The translations under genes and the position numbers were made by a program. DNA of 64,000 nt. Source: Scenedesmus sp. ARA3. Lineage: Eukaryota; Chlorophyta; Chlorophyceae; Sphaeropleales; Scenedesmaceae. Positions 10,615 through 25,600 of the stretch are shown piece by piece. The stretch covers positions 1-64,000 of the forward strand of contig RWJK01001886.1 in the NCBI GenBank assembly GCA_004335835.1, written 5' to 3'. Every line of letters starts with the position of its first letter. The stretch's first letter is position 1. The notes below the pieces were generated by a model, which did not search any database, had not been told where the DNA came from, and saw only the letters and a program-made list of their open reading frames with translations.

Positions 10615-13600
10615 AGGCGTGAGTTGTTTGGTTGCCGAGCGAAAGCAGAGAAGACTGATGTGGGGCTTGTATTGCGGATGCCACCTGGCTGGCTGGATGG
10701 CTGGCTGTTCTTTTGTGACACGAGGTGTCTGGAAGTGCTAGTCGAGAGTTTGTGTGCATCTGTGCTTGAGGCGCTGGCTCTTCAACAGGACAGGCACATC
10801 GTTTGGTGTACCCATGGCTGTCACATCGTGGCTGTGCAGACTTTCTTGTCCGTTGGTGGGTTGTGCACATCTCTTGTCTGTTGGTGGTGCAGTTGCTTTC
10901 TTACGGAGGCGTGCTGGCTACAGTCTGTGTTGCTTTGAGCACGACTACGCCTGGACCGGCAGGTCGGATTGCTGCTTCTTGTCGGCAGGGACGGTGCTGG
11001 CGCGTCATCGTCTTCAGATTCAGGGCTTAGATGCAGGTTCGGCGCTAAGTGTGCTGCTGGATTGCCGAGCACCTCAGATGGTACTACAGCTAGGGGAAGC
11101 TGCGCAATGCGCAAATTTTGAGTCTGCTGCTGTACATGGCATGTGCTAGGACCGCTCTTGCATTTGCAGCAGCAGCGGCGGCTGTTGACAGCTGCTGGTG
11201 GCCAGAGGCACGTTCAGTTGTCATCTGGTGATCGTTGTGCACAGTTTTGCTGTTATGTCGGGTCAAGATGGCCGGGAAACGGCGGCTTCTGTACGGCAGA
11301 TGTGAAGAGGGTTGCCAGAGGGGAAAGCGAGCATGGACACCGAGTAATCGGGCATGCAGAGCGAGTGGCTTTCAATGCAGCACAGCGCACGGTCATGCCA
11401 CAGCAAGGCCCAGTGTGATTGTTGCTGCTTGTATCGCCCTTCTTCTCTTTCCTGGGCACTTCACCTGGATGTTGTGCACCCTCTGAGAACTGCCGTGGTG
11501 GTGGTATAGCAGGCAACCACGCAGTGTGTATTGCTGCTACAGCCCCGCCAGCTTGCCTGCTACACACATATCTTTACCCAACCGCATGTGCACCGCTGTG
11601 GCTGTGTGCTACCTACTGCCTACTGCCATGTCACTATCCATGTTTCTTTCTTTTCGTTCTGTTACTACGCGCATAGCAGCATGGCTGCTTCAGAGGTATG
11701 GCAGCTGCTGCTGCCTGCTTTTTGGCGTGCACACATCACCCACTCAGGCCTGCCTGTTATCATGTACAAACTAGCACACGTATATGCACACATGTACTAC
11801 ATTACTGTATGATGCGCGGAGCGCTTAGTGTTGCTGTGATCTGATATATTGCGTTGTATTACAGAGGATGTATGTGTGGGACCGCTGCCCCTGTGACTGT
11901 GCCGCTCGACAGAAGCTTGTTGAGTTTGATATGTGTACTCTAAATGCTGACAGGCTGCAGTTGCCGCGGGCTTCTGTGTGTGTATCATGCTGCTGCTGCT
12001 GCTGCTGAGTTGCCTCACCAGGCACAGCAACAGTAGCTGAGCAATCTGCGCATGTTGAATCGTGCTACTGCAATGTGTGTTACCTACAACCCTTTATACA
12101 GCTGAGCAACCTGAGAAGCAGCCTGTGGCCTGCTCCTTGCTGCGCAGACGTCCCTGCGGCGGCTGTTGATGGCTTGTTGTTCTGTGATGGGTTGCAGTAT
12201 CCCTTGAGCAGTTGTCGCGAATCGTCTGAGAAGAAATACCCACCGGTTTAATACTCGTACTGCGGCCAACATCACTGCAGGTTGTGCAGGTTGTTGGACC
12301 AGGTTGACGGCAGTGTCCTGCATGCCGTGGGCAGGCCTTGCTTGTTGTGCAATGCGATTGCTGTGCATGCTGCATGATTGGCATAGAGCTGTGCGTGGCG
12401 TGGACGATGTGACCACAATGAAAGTGTGCTGGCTGTCAGCAGGCCCTGTTGCTTGCAACAACAGGTGCAAGCACCGGCTGCTAGTAGGGCTGTGCACCAA
12501 TTTGTGCATTGACTGGGAGTTGTGTATCTGCCATCGGACAAGTGCATGTGACCGGGAAATTGTGGGGGTAGGGGAAGAAACCGTGGGGAGCTGTGTGTTT
12601 CAACTTGGAGGCTCGTGCCAATGTGGTGCATGCTGCAGCGTGCGCAAATAGGAGTGTGGCGCTGCGCTGCCATGGTTCCTGTTGTCATGTTGCATGCATG
12701 TGTGTGTCCTGTGCCCCCTGCGGGCAGACATTACGCGCCGGACTGCTGTGTCTTATGTTGCCGACCCTGCTACCGCCGGGCTTGCTTTGAGACTTCTGAA
12801 AGCACTGTTTACAGACCGCCAGGTAACAAGTTTTAGACCTTCCCAAGCTGCATGACCTCGACCTGTTTGTAGGTTGGTGTGTCTGTTCTCAAAACAGCAG
12901 TGCTGCAGCTACCTGTGCAACGGAGCACTGTACAGTATGGTCACCATGCATGCATTGTGCGGGCATGTGCAATATGGTGCACCATGCTCCACGTGGAGCA
13001 GTGCTGTATTCTCCTTTGGTGGGCGGGGCACGGGGTATTGTCTTGATGGGTAACATGATGTATGTAAGGTGGACTGTTCAACGCAAGTGTAAGCAAACTC
13101 TGGTAACACAACACAATCTGGTGATGGTTACATGACCGCTGGTAGGCCCTGCAACATGAACGCAGAGCTCCAGACAACAGGCAACAGTGCGCACTTTTCA
13201 AGTGAAAACAGCTGGTTTCTGCTGGCCGCGATCTCATGCCGAAGGGTAGGGCTGGCAATACGTAAAACATCCCAGCACAATTCAGCAAGACATCCGCCGA
13301 GGCTGTTGTAGATGCAACCTGTGGCAACTCTGCGTTTCAACCATGTTATGCCGAAGCTACAGCCAAAAGGCCAACGGCTGCCAGCCGTGCCCATCAGTGA
13401 TCACCCGGACCATCCACACGTGCCACCTTTCTATTACAGTGCGCCCTTTCAAACCCTGTGGATCTGTGACAAGATACACCACAAGTGAAGGCCAGGCTAT
13501 ATATAAAGACGGCAGAACCCTTGGCTTCTACAAGATCTGCAGCTGAGATGACCATCCAAGCTAGTGCTCTAGTTTGCCTTTCTATTTGCCGCTCAAAGTC

Positions 13601-13670
13601 CAGAGCCATCAACACAGAGCCAGCCATCAGCAGTGGCACCTGTGCACCACACGATTGCATAGCAACCTAG
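10615..13670. other. Intergenic region between convergent genes
   Basis: This holds the 3' flanks of the Cys-rich gene (from the left) and of the kinesin (from the right). I see no coherent exon chain or family motif. A reverse-strand TGTAA lies at 13434-13438, about 235 bases past the kinesin stop, and could be its polyadenylation signal. Confidence 0.5.
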
Positions 13671-16600
13671 CTACACATTAGCCGAGCGCTGCTGCAGGTG
13701 CTGCACATTCTCCTTGTCAGCAGCGCTGACCTCCGGCTGGGGCGCAACGCCCGCCTTGGTGCTTGCTGCGCCTGCAGCTGTCTTGGCCGCCCCGCGCTGC
13801 TGTTGCTGCTCAGCTGTCTGGCGCAGCAGCCGCTCGTACTTCTGCGGCAGGGGAAGGAGCCACACACGAAGCAAATGAGCAAGCAGCAGACTGGCATGGG
13901 TGCTTCAGTGAAACTAAACACCGATCTACTCCCAGTGGCCCAACCACGCATCACAAAACAGGTAAACCACAGATCAAGACAGCAATAGGCCTGGACAATG
14001 CGCAGCTGCAGCAGCACCAGGCTGGGTCAACTCATGGCTTGTCAGCACCTCAAGCAACCTTCTCTCAGCAGCCTTTTCTGATCAATATAACCTTTACCAA
14101 GCAGAGCTGTTTCCTGCAGGGCCTGCACCCGACTCACCTTGCACTTGTTGGTGAGGAAGTCCACCTCATACTCCAGGTTGCGCACATCCTGCAGGTTGTC
14201 AAACAGGCCGGGGTTGCTGCCCAGGCCCGCCACGTCCTGCCGCAGCCGGTACAGCAACGCCTGCAGCTTCTGCTCCGCGCGCTTGCTCTTGCGCAGCTCA
14301 GACTCCAGAGCGGAGGCGCGCGCCTGCACGCAAGCAGCAAGGAAGCATGGCAGGAGCATTTAGCAACAATCCGGACAGGCATTTGTTAAGTAGTACACTT
14401 GCTCCCTGTTGCGGGCCATATTGCATCATCACATAGGGGCACGTGCAGGCGTACATGGTGGAGATGCCAGATGGGAGCATCCTCAAGCCAGGCCCACTCA
14501 CCGCAAGGTCAGAGGCCGCCGCCTTCTGCTGCTGTCCGGCAGCAGCAGCTGCAGCTGCCTGCGCTGCTGCCGCGCCCTCAGCAGCGCTGTCCTGTGCCTG
14601 CTGCAGCTCGCCCTGCAGCCGCTGGTTGTCCTGGCTGAGCCAGTGGATGTGGCTCTCCAGCTGCAGCACCCTGGCGTTCAGCTCAGCCTCCTTGGCCTCA
14701 GCCAGCTGGCGCACCTGCACGCACACATGCAGGACGGCAGGATACTGCTTGTTAGTTACATGTCACGTGCCGATCAACTGCATAACCACAGCAGCATGTC
14801 AATGGTAGGTGGGGAGCCTAAATACACTGTCAGGGAAGGCAAGGTGCAGTGTGCCGGACCTGTACAGGTAAGCCACAGTTAAGGCAGACCCTGCAGCATC
14901 GCACCTCTTGCAGCGCCACATCATGCATGGCTGCCAGTGTCTCAGTCCTGTTGCTGCCACGCAGCCTGGCGAGCTCGGCACGCAGCACCTGCACCTGCTG
15001 GGCGTTGTGGTTGTCACGGGCCAGCAGTGCATCAATCTGCAGCAGCCAGGCAGGCCAAGGAGTCGCGCAGGTGAGATAGGTAATGCCCAGTACTAACAAC
15101 CGAGGCTGTCCATGCAAGGGCAGTCGCAGCTACAGAAAGTCGGACAATAGTATGATATCCCTCACAAGCATGAAGTCTGCAGCTGCCATGTGAGCAAGCA
15201 TCACCCTGTCACACGCACATGCTACTGTGCTGCCGCTGCTGCCGACCCTCACCTCTGCAGCAGACTTAGCCTGCAGCGCTGATGCCTGTGCCTGCAGCTG
15301 CTCCACAGCAGCACTGCAAGCAGCAAGGGCAGCAGGCACGAGTTATAATGACGGCAGTTGTTGGTAAGACAAGATGCATGCACATACGGATTCCATCTTA
15401 CAGCACGCCGCATCACTGCATGACAACATTCACACCATAGTTGGTGAAAGCACGAAATTATACTGCCATATGCAGCACAAGCTCACTTGTGCTGCTGGAC
15501 TTCCTCATGGTAGCGCTGGTTGGCCTCCGCCAGCTGCTGCTGCAGGTTCCTGCTGGCGCTGTCTGCCTGCTGCTGCGCCTCCTGAGAGGCCTGGCTCTGG
15601 GCCGCCAGCTGACCCTGCAGCTCCTCGTTGTGCTGCTGCAGCTGCTGCACAGAGTGTGACAGCTGCTGCAGCTGCTGCTGCAGCTCCTGAGCAGTGCCTG
15701 CCGCTGCCTGCAGCTCCTGCAGCTGGTGCTTCACCTGCAAGCACATATTACCTTACATCAATGCCATGGAAGCAGTATTTTCACTCTAGCGGCTAACAAA
15801 CCTTTGACGCGCTGCAGTTTGCATGCTGAGCTGTCCAGGGAGCAGCAGCACGCATGTCCTCCGACTCCTGCCTGCTACATGGGCCAACCTCAACTCACCT
15901 GGGAGTTCTCAGCTGTGAGGCGTGTCACAGCCTCTTTCAGCTGCTCTGCCTGGGCTAGCCTGTCTTGCAGCTGCTGCAGTTCAGCCTGCGATCCGTGCAG
16001 AGCTGCCAGCTGCTGACGCAGGTCAGCATTGGCAGCCTCCAGCTGCTGAGCCGTCGCTTGCAGCTCAGCAACCTGAGGGCAGATGCAAAAACCGCGGCAA
16101 CAGTAACAAAGCTCAGACACAGCAATCGCAAAGCTGGCAGAGAGGTGTTGCGCGATGGCAGCGTCGTGCCATAAACATGGTCAAGCCAGCTGACAAGTTG
16201 TTGCTGTCGGCAGCAATGTGCACTGCTGGCATGAGCATGCATCAAGGAGCCGCACCTGTGCAGTCAGGCCAGCGCTGCTTGCCTGCTCCTTGCTCAGCGA
16301 CTCCACCAGCTGCTTGTTATTCTCCTGAACAGCAGCAAGTGTCGCCTGCAGCTCTGCTTGCGCTGCGCCGGCGCCGGTCTGCTGCTGTTCAGCTGCCAGC
16401 TGCAGTGCCTGGCATTGCTGCGACAGCTCTTGCAGCTGTATCCCAAGCTCCTGCACCTGCTGCAGGGCCGCATCCTTCTGCTGCTGCAGCTGCTCAAGCC
16501 CTGATGCACTGCTCTGTGCATCGGCCAGGGCCTCTGACAGCCGCTGCACTTCCACAGCATCCGCAGCTGCCTTGCTATGCAGTTCAGCCAGCTGCTGCTG

Positions 16601-19600
16601 CATCTGCTGCACTTGCGCTTGCACCGCATCAGCGTTCATGGCAGTGCTCGAGGTCCCTGCGCCAGCCGCTGCACTCTCCTCGCCCCTCAGCGCTGCAGCA
16701 TATGATGATGGAGGTCCAGCCCTCGTGGTCGCCTCCTGCAGCTCCTGCTGCACTGCTGCCAGCTGCTGCTGTAGCTCGGTCACCTGAGCATCTCTGCCTG
16801 CCAGCTGTTGTTCTACTGCCTTCCTGCGCTGCTCTGACGCCTTGAGCTCGTCGCCCATGCTGCTGATCTCCCACTTCAGGTGATCCCTGCTGCGTGCAGG
16901 TGTGTTGGGGTCGAGCAGGTTGCCGCCAAACCCAGCGGCTGCAGCAGCATCCAAGCTCTCCTGGTACTGCTGCTCCAGCTGCTGCAGCGACTGCTGCAGC
17001 GCCTGCACCTCAGCATGCAGTTGGCCTGCCTGTGCCGCCTGCTCCTGCAGTGCCGCAAGGTCATCTGCAGAAATGCCTGCTGCTGGAGCTGCTGCAGCAG
17101 CTGGCTCTGCTGCTGCTGCTGCCTGCTGCAGGGCAGCCTGCACCTGCTGGTGCTCTTGCACCAGCTGCTCGTGCTGAGCTTGCAGCTCACCAATGGTCTG
17201 CTGCACCTGGCACTGCTGCTGCTCAACCTGCTGCTTCTGCAGGACCGCAGCCTGGCAGCTCTGCTCTAGGTCTGCTGCACGAGACTCCAATGCTGCTGCC
17301 TGGCCCTCAAGCTCTGCCTTGCGCACCTCTGCTGCAGCGCAAGCCTCCTGCAGCTGCTGCACCTGCCCTTGCAGCTGCAGCAACAGCTTCTGTTCCTCTT
17401 CAGCTGCCTCTGCTGCAGTCTCCTGCTCCTCCTCCGTCTGCTGCAGCTGCTGCTTGGCTGCAACAGCAGCCGCAATGGCTGCCTGCTGGCCTGCCTGCAG
17501 CTCTGCCAGCATCTGCTGTGCTGCAGCCTGTTGCTGCTGCATCTCTTGCAGCTGCCCGCCCGCCTGCTGTAGCTCTGACAGCGCCTGCTGGGTCTGCTGC
17601 AGCTGCTGTGTAAGGCTGTCCACGCTGCCCTCCAGTCCAGCCTTCTGCTGCTGCATGGCTTCCAGCTGCTCATTGCTGCTGTTCAGTGCCTCCTGCAGCT
17701 GCTCTACTGACGCTTGCGCTGCTGTGAGGTCAGCTGACAGCTGGTCAACCTGCTGCTGCAGCTCCTGAGCGGCGGTGTTGTTGGCTGCCGCCTGGTCGGC
17801 TGCGGCCTTGCGCTCGGCGCCCTGTGTTACCAGATAACAGTGCAGCAAGAAGCAGGGTCGTAAGTAGAGGCAATAACATCAGTAGAAAGTGGCTGTGTGA
17901 TGCCAGCCACAAGGCTGCAATCAAGCGCTACTTTTTGTGGTGGTGCTTGGCCAGCTGGCGCATTGTCTGCATTGGCCAGGCAGGGGGCTGCAGCCCCCCG
18001 AACCACCTTCTGCAACATGCAAGTGGCAAGTACGAAGCTACCGGCTGCTGTGGTGTGTCGCACCTTGAGCTGCTCCTGTGCCTGCTGCAGCTGCGCCTCC
18101 AGCGCCACCTTGTCCTGGTCACTGCTGAACTGCAGCTCACTCAGGTCGTTGTAGGCCTGGTCCAACTGGGATTGGACCTCAGCCAAAGCAGACTGGTGCG
18201 CCTGCAGCAATGCGCACGCAGCAGTGTGCGGCAGGTGGTGAGGTGTGGGCTGTTGCGTGTCGTGGTAGAGGCCCCAGCCCCTGAGATTCAAACGTCTGTT
18301 GACGCCCGTGTGCTGCTGGTGTAGCACCGCAGTTCCTACTGTTGGTGTCTTGTCACATAACCAGTAGGCAGCAGTTCGTCTGAAGCGCATGCAAGCAGGG
18401 GCGTGTACACCCTGGTGACTGACGAAAGCAATGTTCACTAGCAGGCCAGCAGCACTCACCGTCTTCAGCTCCTCAATCTTACTCTGCCAGGCCTGCAGCT
18501 CATTGCTGCTGGTGGCCTTGAGCTGCGTCAGCTCCTCCTCCTTGGCTGACAGCTGCTGCGCTGCATCAGTGGCAGCCTGCTGCTGTTGCTGCAGCTGCAC
18601 CTTCAGGTCCGCAATGTTGTCCTGCAGGATATCAGGTGGAAACACGAACAGCTGTGAGCGATGCTCAAAAGCAACAGGCTGAGAAGCAAGCATTCACTTT
18701 GTATGCACGTCATGGAAGCAAGCACAAGGCACAGCAGAGCGCACATGGCAAGCAGCAGCATGCCGGCTGGTGCCAGGAAACACACCTGCAGCTGCTGCGT
18801 GCTGGCCTCTGCGTCGCCTGCCTGCCCCTTGGCCTTCTGCAGCTCAGCCGCAAGGTTCTCCACGCGCAGCTCCAGGGCCTTCTTGCCATCCATGACAGAC
18901 TGCAGCTTGCCTGTAGTGTGCAACAGCAGGCACAACCAGACATTGCAAGTGGTGCTTTAAGTGGACACCTGCAACAGGAGGATGCAACTGGTTGTGCTGA
19001 GATAACAACCTTAACAGCAGAATCAGCTTCAGCAGCATGCTTGACTACAGCTACCAGTGCATACCCCAACAAGCAGCATGCTGCAGAAACAGCTGCCGAG
19101 CGCTGTACTTGCGCTGTACATATCACTGCATGCTGACCTTGCTGTGTTGTGCACAGTTCATACAGCTCCTCCAGCTGCTTCTCATGCTGTGTGGCACGCG
19201 CAGTGGCAGCCGTCGCCTCCAGCTGCAGCCGGTCCTTCTGGTGTGTGGCTGCCTCCAGCTGGCTTTCCAGCTGGCGCTTTTCCGTTGTGAGGGTCTGCTC
19301 CTTGGCAGCCGCTGCAGCGCGCTGCTCCTCCAGCTTGAAGCGCAGGTCGGAGATCTCCTCGTGTGCCTTGCTGATCTGCTTCTGCAGCACATCGATCTCT
19401 GGCAGGCGTCCCTGCGAGCAGCAACGTGCATGCAGGCAAAATGAGGTGGATCAGTATGACACTTGCAAAAGCCAACGAACACAGTGGGCATGTGGGTAGT
19501 CTTGGCACCCCTAGGTGGTGGCTAGGTATGACACTGCATACAGTACAGCTGTTGTTCGGACACTGCAGCAGTTGCTTCCTGTGCCGCTGCCTGCGTAACA

Positions 19601-22600
19601 GCTTTTCTGCGCGCAAATAAGACAGCTGGGCAGGCAGACCCACCTCTGCACGCACGCGGGCCTCCTGCGACTTCTGCAGGGCATCCTTGGTGCTCTGCAG
19701 CTCACTGGTTGCCTTGGCGTGCATCTGCTGCAGCTCTGCATTCGCTGGCTTCAGGCTTCCCAGCTCTGTGTCCAGCGCTTCCTTCTGCTCCTGCAGCTGC
19801 TTGTGGCTGGTGTGCAGCTGTGACAGCTCATCTGTAATGCTCTGCCTCTCAGCAGACAGCTGCAAGCGAGTGCAGCAGGTGTGGACACATGTAGGTCGTT
19901 AGGCACGCACATGTTCGAGTGTGCGTGCAGTATACATGTGTTGCTAGCACACACTTGTGCAGCGCTATCTGCAGGTGTAGTGAGCTGCATGTCCATTTAC
20001 AGTTCTGGTCACTGCAGATATCAACCCGGCAAGCCCACCTTGTTGTGCTCCTCCTGCAGCTGCTTGAGGCTGTTGTCCAGGTCTGCAGAGGAGGCCTCCA
20101 GGCTGGACAGTTGCTCAGTCAGGGTCTGTACATTGCCTGCGCACGCATCAGACAGCAGAGAAACAACCAGTGAGTTAGCATGGCTATCAGCTTTGCCTTG
20201 CCAAATTTGTGCCCAACCACAGGTGAGGTGGACACACAGTGCAGCAATACATGTACATGGTTCACTTCAACACGCACCATACCATGCCATCCAGGTGCCA
20301 CCCACCTGTGAGCTCGTCCCTGCTTGTGGTGGTTGTTGCCAGCAGCTCCTCCAGCTCAGCCAGCTTGGCCTCCAGGGCAGTCTTGGCCTTGGACAGGCCT
20401 GCCTCAGACGCACGCAGCTCTGACAGCTGATTCTCCAGCGTGCTGCACTCGCCTGCAGCAAGATGGCACGGCAGGGCGGACCAGCAAAGGCAAAAGTCAA
20501 GATACCACAGGAGATCAGCCCTTGTCCAAGCGCCAAGCAGGTAGAGGCAGCCCTGCGTGCTGTAACCGCTGCACAGCAGGTACGTGACAGTCATCAGTCA
20601 GGCAAGACAACAGCAGCAGCAGCAGCTAGGTGTGGCTCACTTGTCTTGGCCAGCAGGTCCATGTTGGTACGCTGCAGTTCCAGCTGCAACTGCTTGGTGC
20701 GCTCCTCTGCAATGGTCAGCTGATCACGCGTCTTGTTCAGGCCGACCAGGATGGTTTCGCGCCGCTTCTCAGCCTGCATGCAGCACAGCGCCAGCCTGTC
20801 AGCCAATAGAAACTCTCGAGGCTGACATCTGTGTGACTTGCCAGCCAGGTGCTAACTATTTCTGAATGCAAAACTCCAAAATGCACAGAGTTCTGCTGTG
20901 GTTTGTATTTGGAACATCGACCCGGAGAATTGCACAGCAGCCTGCACCCACCTGGGTCTCCTTCTTCTCCAGGTTCTTCTCCAGCATTGACGAGCGGCTG
21001 TTGAGCTGCTTCAGCTGGCGCTCCAGGTTTGCCTTGTCCTGCAGGAGCAACAAAGCAGCAGTCGGCAGTGCATGGCTGTCTCATCATGCAGATGAGGCTG
21101 AAGCATGCAGGAGCCTCCTTGGGGTCAAGGTTAGTTACACCACAGCCTGTGCAGAACATCACAGCTACTTGCAGCCCCAGCGCCCTCAGCTCGCTGTTCA
21201 GCCAGTGGCACTTACCTGCAGCGCAGCCTGCTTGTCTGACATTGCCACTTTGAGCTTGGCCTCAACATCCTGCAGCTTCTTCTTGGTGGCCTCGAGGTCC
21301 TTGGAGGCGACCTCTTTGCCCTTGTTGCCTGCCTTGCTCTCCTGCTGCAGCTTCTGCAGCTCCTGCTTCATGGCGGCCAGCTCCTGCTTGTGCTTCACCC
21401 TGCAGGTCGTTGAAGCGGAGCAGCAAATGGCAACCAGGGCGCCGAGTTGCAAGACGTTCTCAACTGCCCTGCGCAGCAGGAGACCTGTATTGTGTCTTAC
21501 GGCTGGTTCACACTGTCTTGGGAGAAGAGAAGCAGGCCTGCAGAGCAAAGTAGTTTGTGCATCAAAGCTGTGCTGCATGACTATTCCGCACTTCCGACAC
21601 TTGCTGCCGACGCACCTGGCTTCCCTGAGCTCCTCCTTTGCATTCAGCACTCCCGCAGCCTCGGCAAGCTTGGCTTTCACCGCCTCCACCTCCTTCTCCA
21701 TCGCCTCCTTGGCGGCAGCTGCCTCAGCCTCTGTTGCGGTTGCCGTCTCCATCACCTTCTTCAGCAGCTCGCTGGTGCTCTCCAGGCTGGACTGCAGCTG
21801 CTGCACCTCGGACTCTGCCGCAGCCTGCACACGTCAGCAGCAAGGCAGAGGCAGCAGGGCGGCATCTGCAGTGTCAGCAGTACAGTGGTGTGCTGGTGCA
21901 ACACTTGGTTCACAGTAACCGCAGCAATGTCCAATGTTACCCAACGCGGCTGATGGCTGTGCTGCTGCTGCCATCCATGCTTACCTTCACTGCAGCAAGC
22001 TCTGCCTGCACCTTGCTGACCTCTGCCTCGCGCTGCTCACTGGCCTGCTGCAGCTGGCCAGCAGCTGCCTCCTGTGCCTCTTGCAGCTGCTGTGCTGCAG
22101 CTTCCTGTGCTGCCTTGAGAGCTGCTTCTACTGCATCAGCTGCCTGCTGGTGCTCTGCTGCCGTTGACTCTGCCTCCTGCTCCAGCACCTCAATACGCTC
22201 CTTGGCTGCTGCCGCGCAGGCCTGGCTCTCGCCTGCAGCAAAGCAGAGCAGACAGCAGCACATGACGTCCAGGTCAGCCACATTGCAGAGGCATTGCTTT
22301 GATATGTTGAACATGCCAGCTGTCATGACAAGAGAGGCCAAAAAACCCTGCTAGTTTTATATCAACAGGCGGCAGTAAATGCAGCACCCATGTGCAGGCT
22401 ACGCGTTGTGCCCACTCACCCAGCTGTGCCTGCACATCTGCCAGTGTTGCTTGCAATGCCTCAAACTGCTCTTGCTGCTGTGCGGCAGCAGCCTGCTCTG
22501 TCGCCAGCTGCTGCTGCAGGGCCTCGTAAGCCTCCTTGGCCTGCTGCACCTCTGCCTGCAGGCTAGCGATGGCGTCTTGGTGTGTGGTCTGCAGAGACAG

Positions 22601-25600
22601 GCAACATGTGGTGTGTGCGTTATGAAAGGTAGCAGGCATTGCCAGGGGTTAGTAGCATTGCCGTTGTGAATGTCAGCAGCAGTGCTGCGTGTGATCTTGC
22701 AAGGTATTGCCATTCAATTAGGAGCACTGTGATCTGTCAGATGATGCGCCAAGGTGCGCGCTCACACCAACTTGCGAGCGACCTACTTTGACTAGGCATG
22801 ACACGCATTGCAGAACGCTTGCCAATGCAACCAAGGATAACACGCTGCAAAGCACAGCACAACAGCACTTGGCTGTCGCCTTACCTCCAGCTTGGTGCGC
22901 TCCACCTGCATCTTCTGCAGCTCCAGGGCAGAAGCCTCAGCAGCCTTGCTGGCCTCATCAGCAGCAGCCTGCTTGGTGGCTGCCAGCTCCTCCTGCAGCT
23001 CCTGCATGGCCTTGCTGGCGGCCTCCATGGACTCCTGCAGGGCAGCAACGGGGCAGGACACAGTAAGCCACATGCAAAACAACCCTCCTGGTCCAGACAA
23101 ACAGCAGGCGCTAAAGTGAACTGCATGTGCAGCATGCAGCCAGGATCCTGCAGCTGCCGATTGTTGACTCCAGCCTGCCAGCTGCACGACCGCCTGTGAC
23201 ATGCCCAGCAACGGCCTGCTGCTGGCGCCGCAACCCTGCTGACCTTCAGCTCCTTGGTCCTTAGCTCAGCCTCATGAGCGCGTGTCTCTGCCTCCAACGC
23301 TTTGTCCACAGCAGCCTTCAGCTCCTCCTCCTGCGGGCAGCAGCAGTGCACACGTGGCTCAGCACAAGCACAGAGTGTTTACACCGCCGCAGCAGGCACG
23401 GCTGAACACACTTCGCCGCTCAACGCCATAACATGTAGCAAATCATACACGCACCATTATGACAGCAGGCGTGCAGCACAGCAGTTGCAGCTGCTGTTCC
23501 CGGTGTTTGCGCACCTGCTTCTTCTGGTAGAGGGGTGCGCGCTTGCGGCTCTCCAGGTCGTGCACGTGTGCCTCCAGGCGCTGGTTGCAGTCATACAGCT
23601 CCCTGGCGCGCTCCTCGACCTCCTCCAGCTTCTCAGTCATCACCTGCAAAGAATGCCGCAGCAGGCAGGGCACAACATGCGCATGGGTCAGCCAGCAGCC
23701 AAAACTGTGTTGCCAATGCAGGGAGTCTATTTCCTGCAGGCCAAGCAGTGATAGGTATATTTTGGGTATGCTGCTGGCAAATGACATATAGCAGCAGACA
23801 TGACGCATGTCAGCAGGACCAGAACTGCGTTGATCCAAAAAGCAGCCTTGCAAACAACCGCAGCCCCTACAATGCATGGAAGACCAGCGGCAACAGCCGT
23901 GATGCCAGATGCAACTGCAACAGAAAGCGCCATTGTACCTCCAGCTGCTTGGTGATCTGCTCCAGCTCTGCAGCCTTCTCCTTGGTCTTGGCGGCCTGCT
24001 CCTGCAGCTGCGCATCGTGCTGCTTATCGCGGCCTTCCAGGATGGACACCTGCACAACATCATAGGAGGAGGGTTACTCACAAGATACTAAATGACAAGT
24101 GCCATTTGGCATGAGCAAGGATATTGAGGACAGCTCAAGGCATGCTTGGCTGCTGTTAAGCAGCGCCCACACATGTGCTATTGACTGATGCGCCTACGCA
24201 GCAGAAAAATGCTGCCTGTGTAGCTTCATTACCGGCTCACCCACCTGCTTGGCCTGCACCTCCAGCTGCCCCTTCAGGTCCAGGTTGCTGGCGTTGGCCT
24301 CCTTCAGGCTGTCACGCAATGTGGCGTTCTCAGCCGCCAGTTCCTCCAGCCTGCTGCTCCACTCCAGCTGCTTGATGGCTGCTGCCTCTTCTGCCTCGGA
24401 CTGTGCCTGCTGAGCCTGGTTGATTGCCTGCAGATAAGCACATGCCACAGTTGAACACGGTGATGCAGGTGCTGACAGCACCAGAAGGGGCTAGGCAAGT
24501 TGCGGCACGGGTTGTGCTTGAAGGCTTAACGTGAAACGCCTGAGCTATCAATGTTGTCAGCAGCTGAGTCAGCATGCACACTATAGAAGCGCAGCTGAAT
24601 GCTGATCAACACGCCCAGCTGCATTGAGTGTACTGTTCTGGTGCGCACCTGCTCTGCCTGGGTCTTAGCTGCTGCTGCCTCCTCCAGCTTCTTCTCCAGC
24701 TGCCTGTTCTGCCACCGTGCCTGCTCAAGCTGCGGCACCAGCTTCTCCTTCTCTGCTGCTGCCTGCTCCAGGTTGGCTGCCAGCTCTGCCTTGGCACTGC
24801 TCAGCTCCTCAACCTGGCCACCAGCCATCCTACAGTTAGCAGCAGTGAGGGGACAACGGCGGTGACAGCAGCAGTGAGGAAACGTAGTAGCGCACTGTAG
24901 CGGATGCAGTTGAAAAGGTATAATTCACATCACTACTAGTCAGTGCAGCTGCCAGGATGCATGCACTCTTCTGTATGGCCGCCATGCAACTGATGTTATG
25001 AGCAAACTGGCATGGCTCTCTCATCTGACACATGTGCCACACACGGCTGAGCTTCACTTTCCCGTGCCTGTGCAGCCTACAAGTGTAGCAGTATAATGTC
25101 CTGCCAACCTACTTGAGTGCCTCCTCCTGCTCCTGCAGGCGTGACTCTGCTGCCAGCAGCTCCTGTTTGCCAGCCTCTGTGTCTGCCTCCAGCTCGCGCA
25201 CACGCGACTGCAGCATCTCAACCAGCTCGTTGTTCTGCGGAAAGCACCACACAGCAAGGGTCAACACAAACAAGGGTGAATCACAGCATGCTGGCTGCTT
25301 GGCCTTGCAGATGATGAAGGAACAGATGCAAAAGCCAACTGGCAAAGGCATAGCAGCACACTATCATAAAGCTTAGCGCACAACAAGATTGGTTAGTGCT
25401 GTACTTGCTGCCTGAAAGCTTTGAAAGGCCACACTTACCCTGCCGCCAGCCACTGATGACTTGCGCACGTGTACCGATGTGGGAAGGGCCAGCACTGGCT
25501 CGTCATTGTCATCATTTGAGGTGGCACTGTCGCCTTCTCCCATGGCTGCACACAGAGGTAGGGTTGAAGGAACAAAGAATGCTACTCAGTTTTCAACATC

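Noticed and set aside
16894..17613. Plus-strand Ala/Pro/Gln-rich open frames across the kinesin (also 15922-16845 and 17193-17768)
   Set aside because: They are complements of the 1566-base coiled-coil exon; repetitive CAG-rich coding sequence stays open in several frames.
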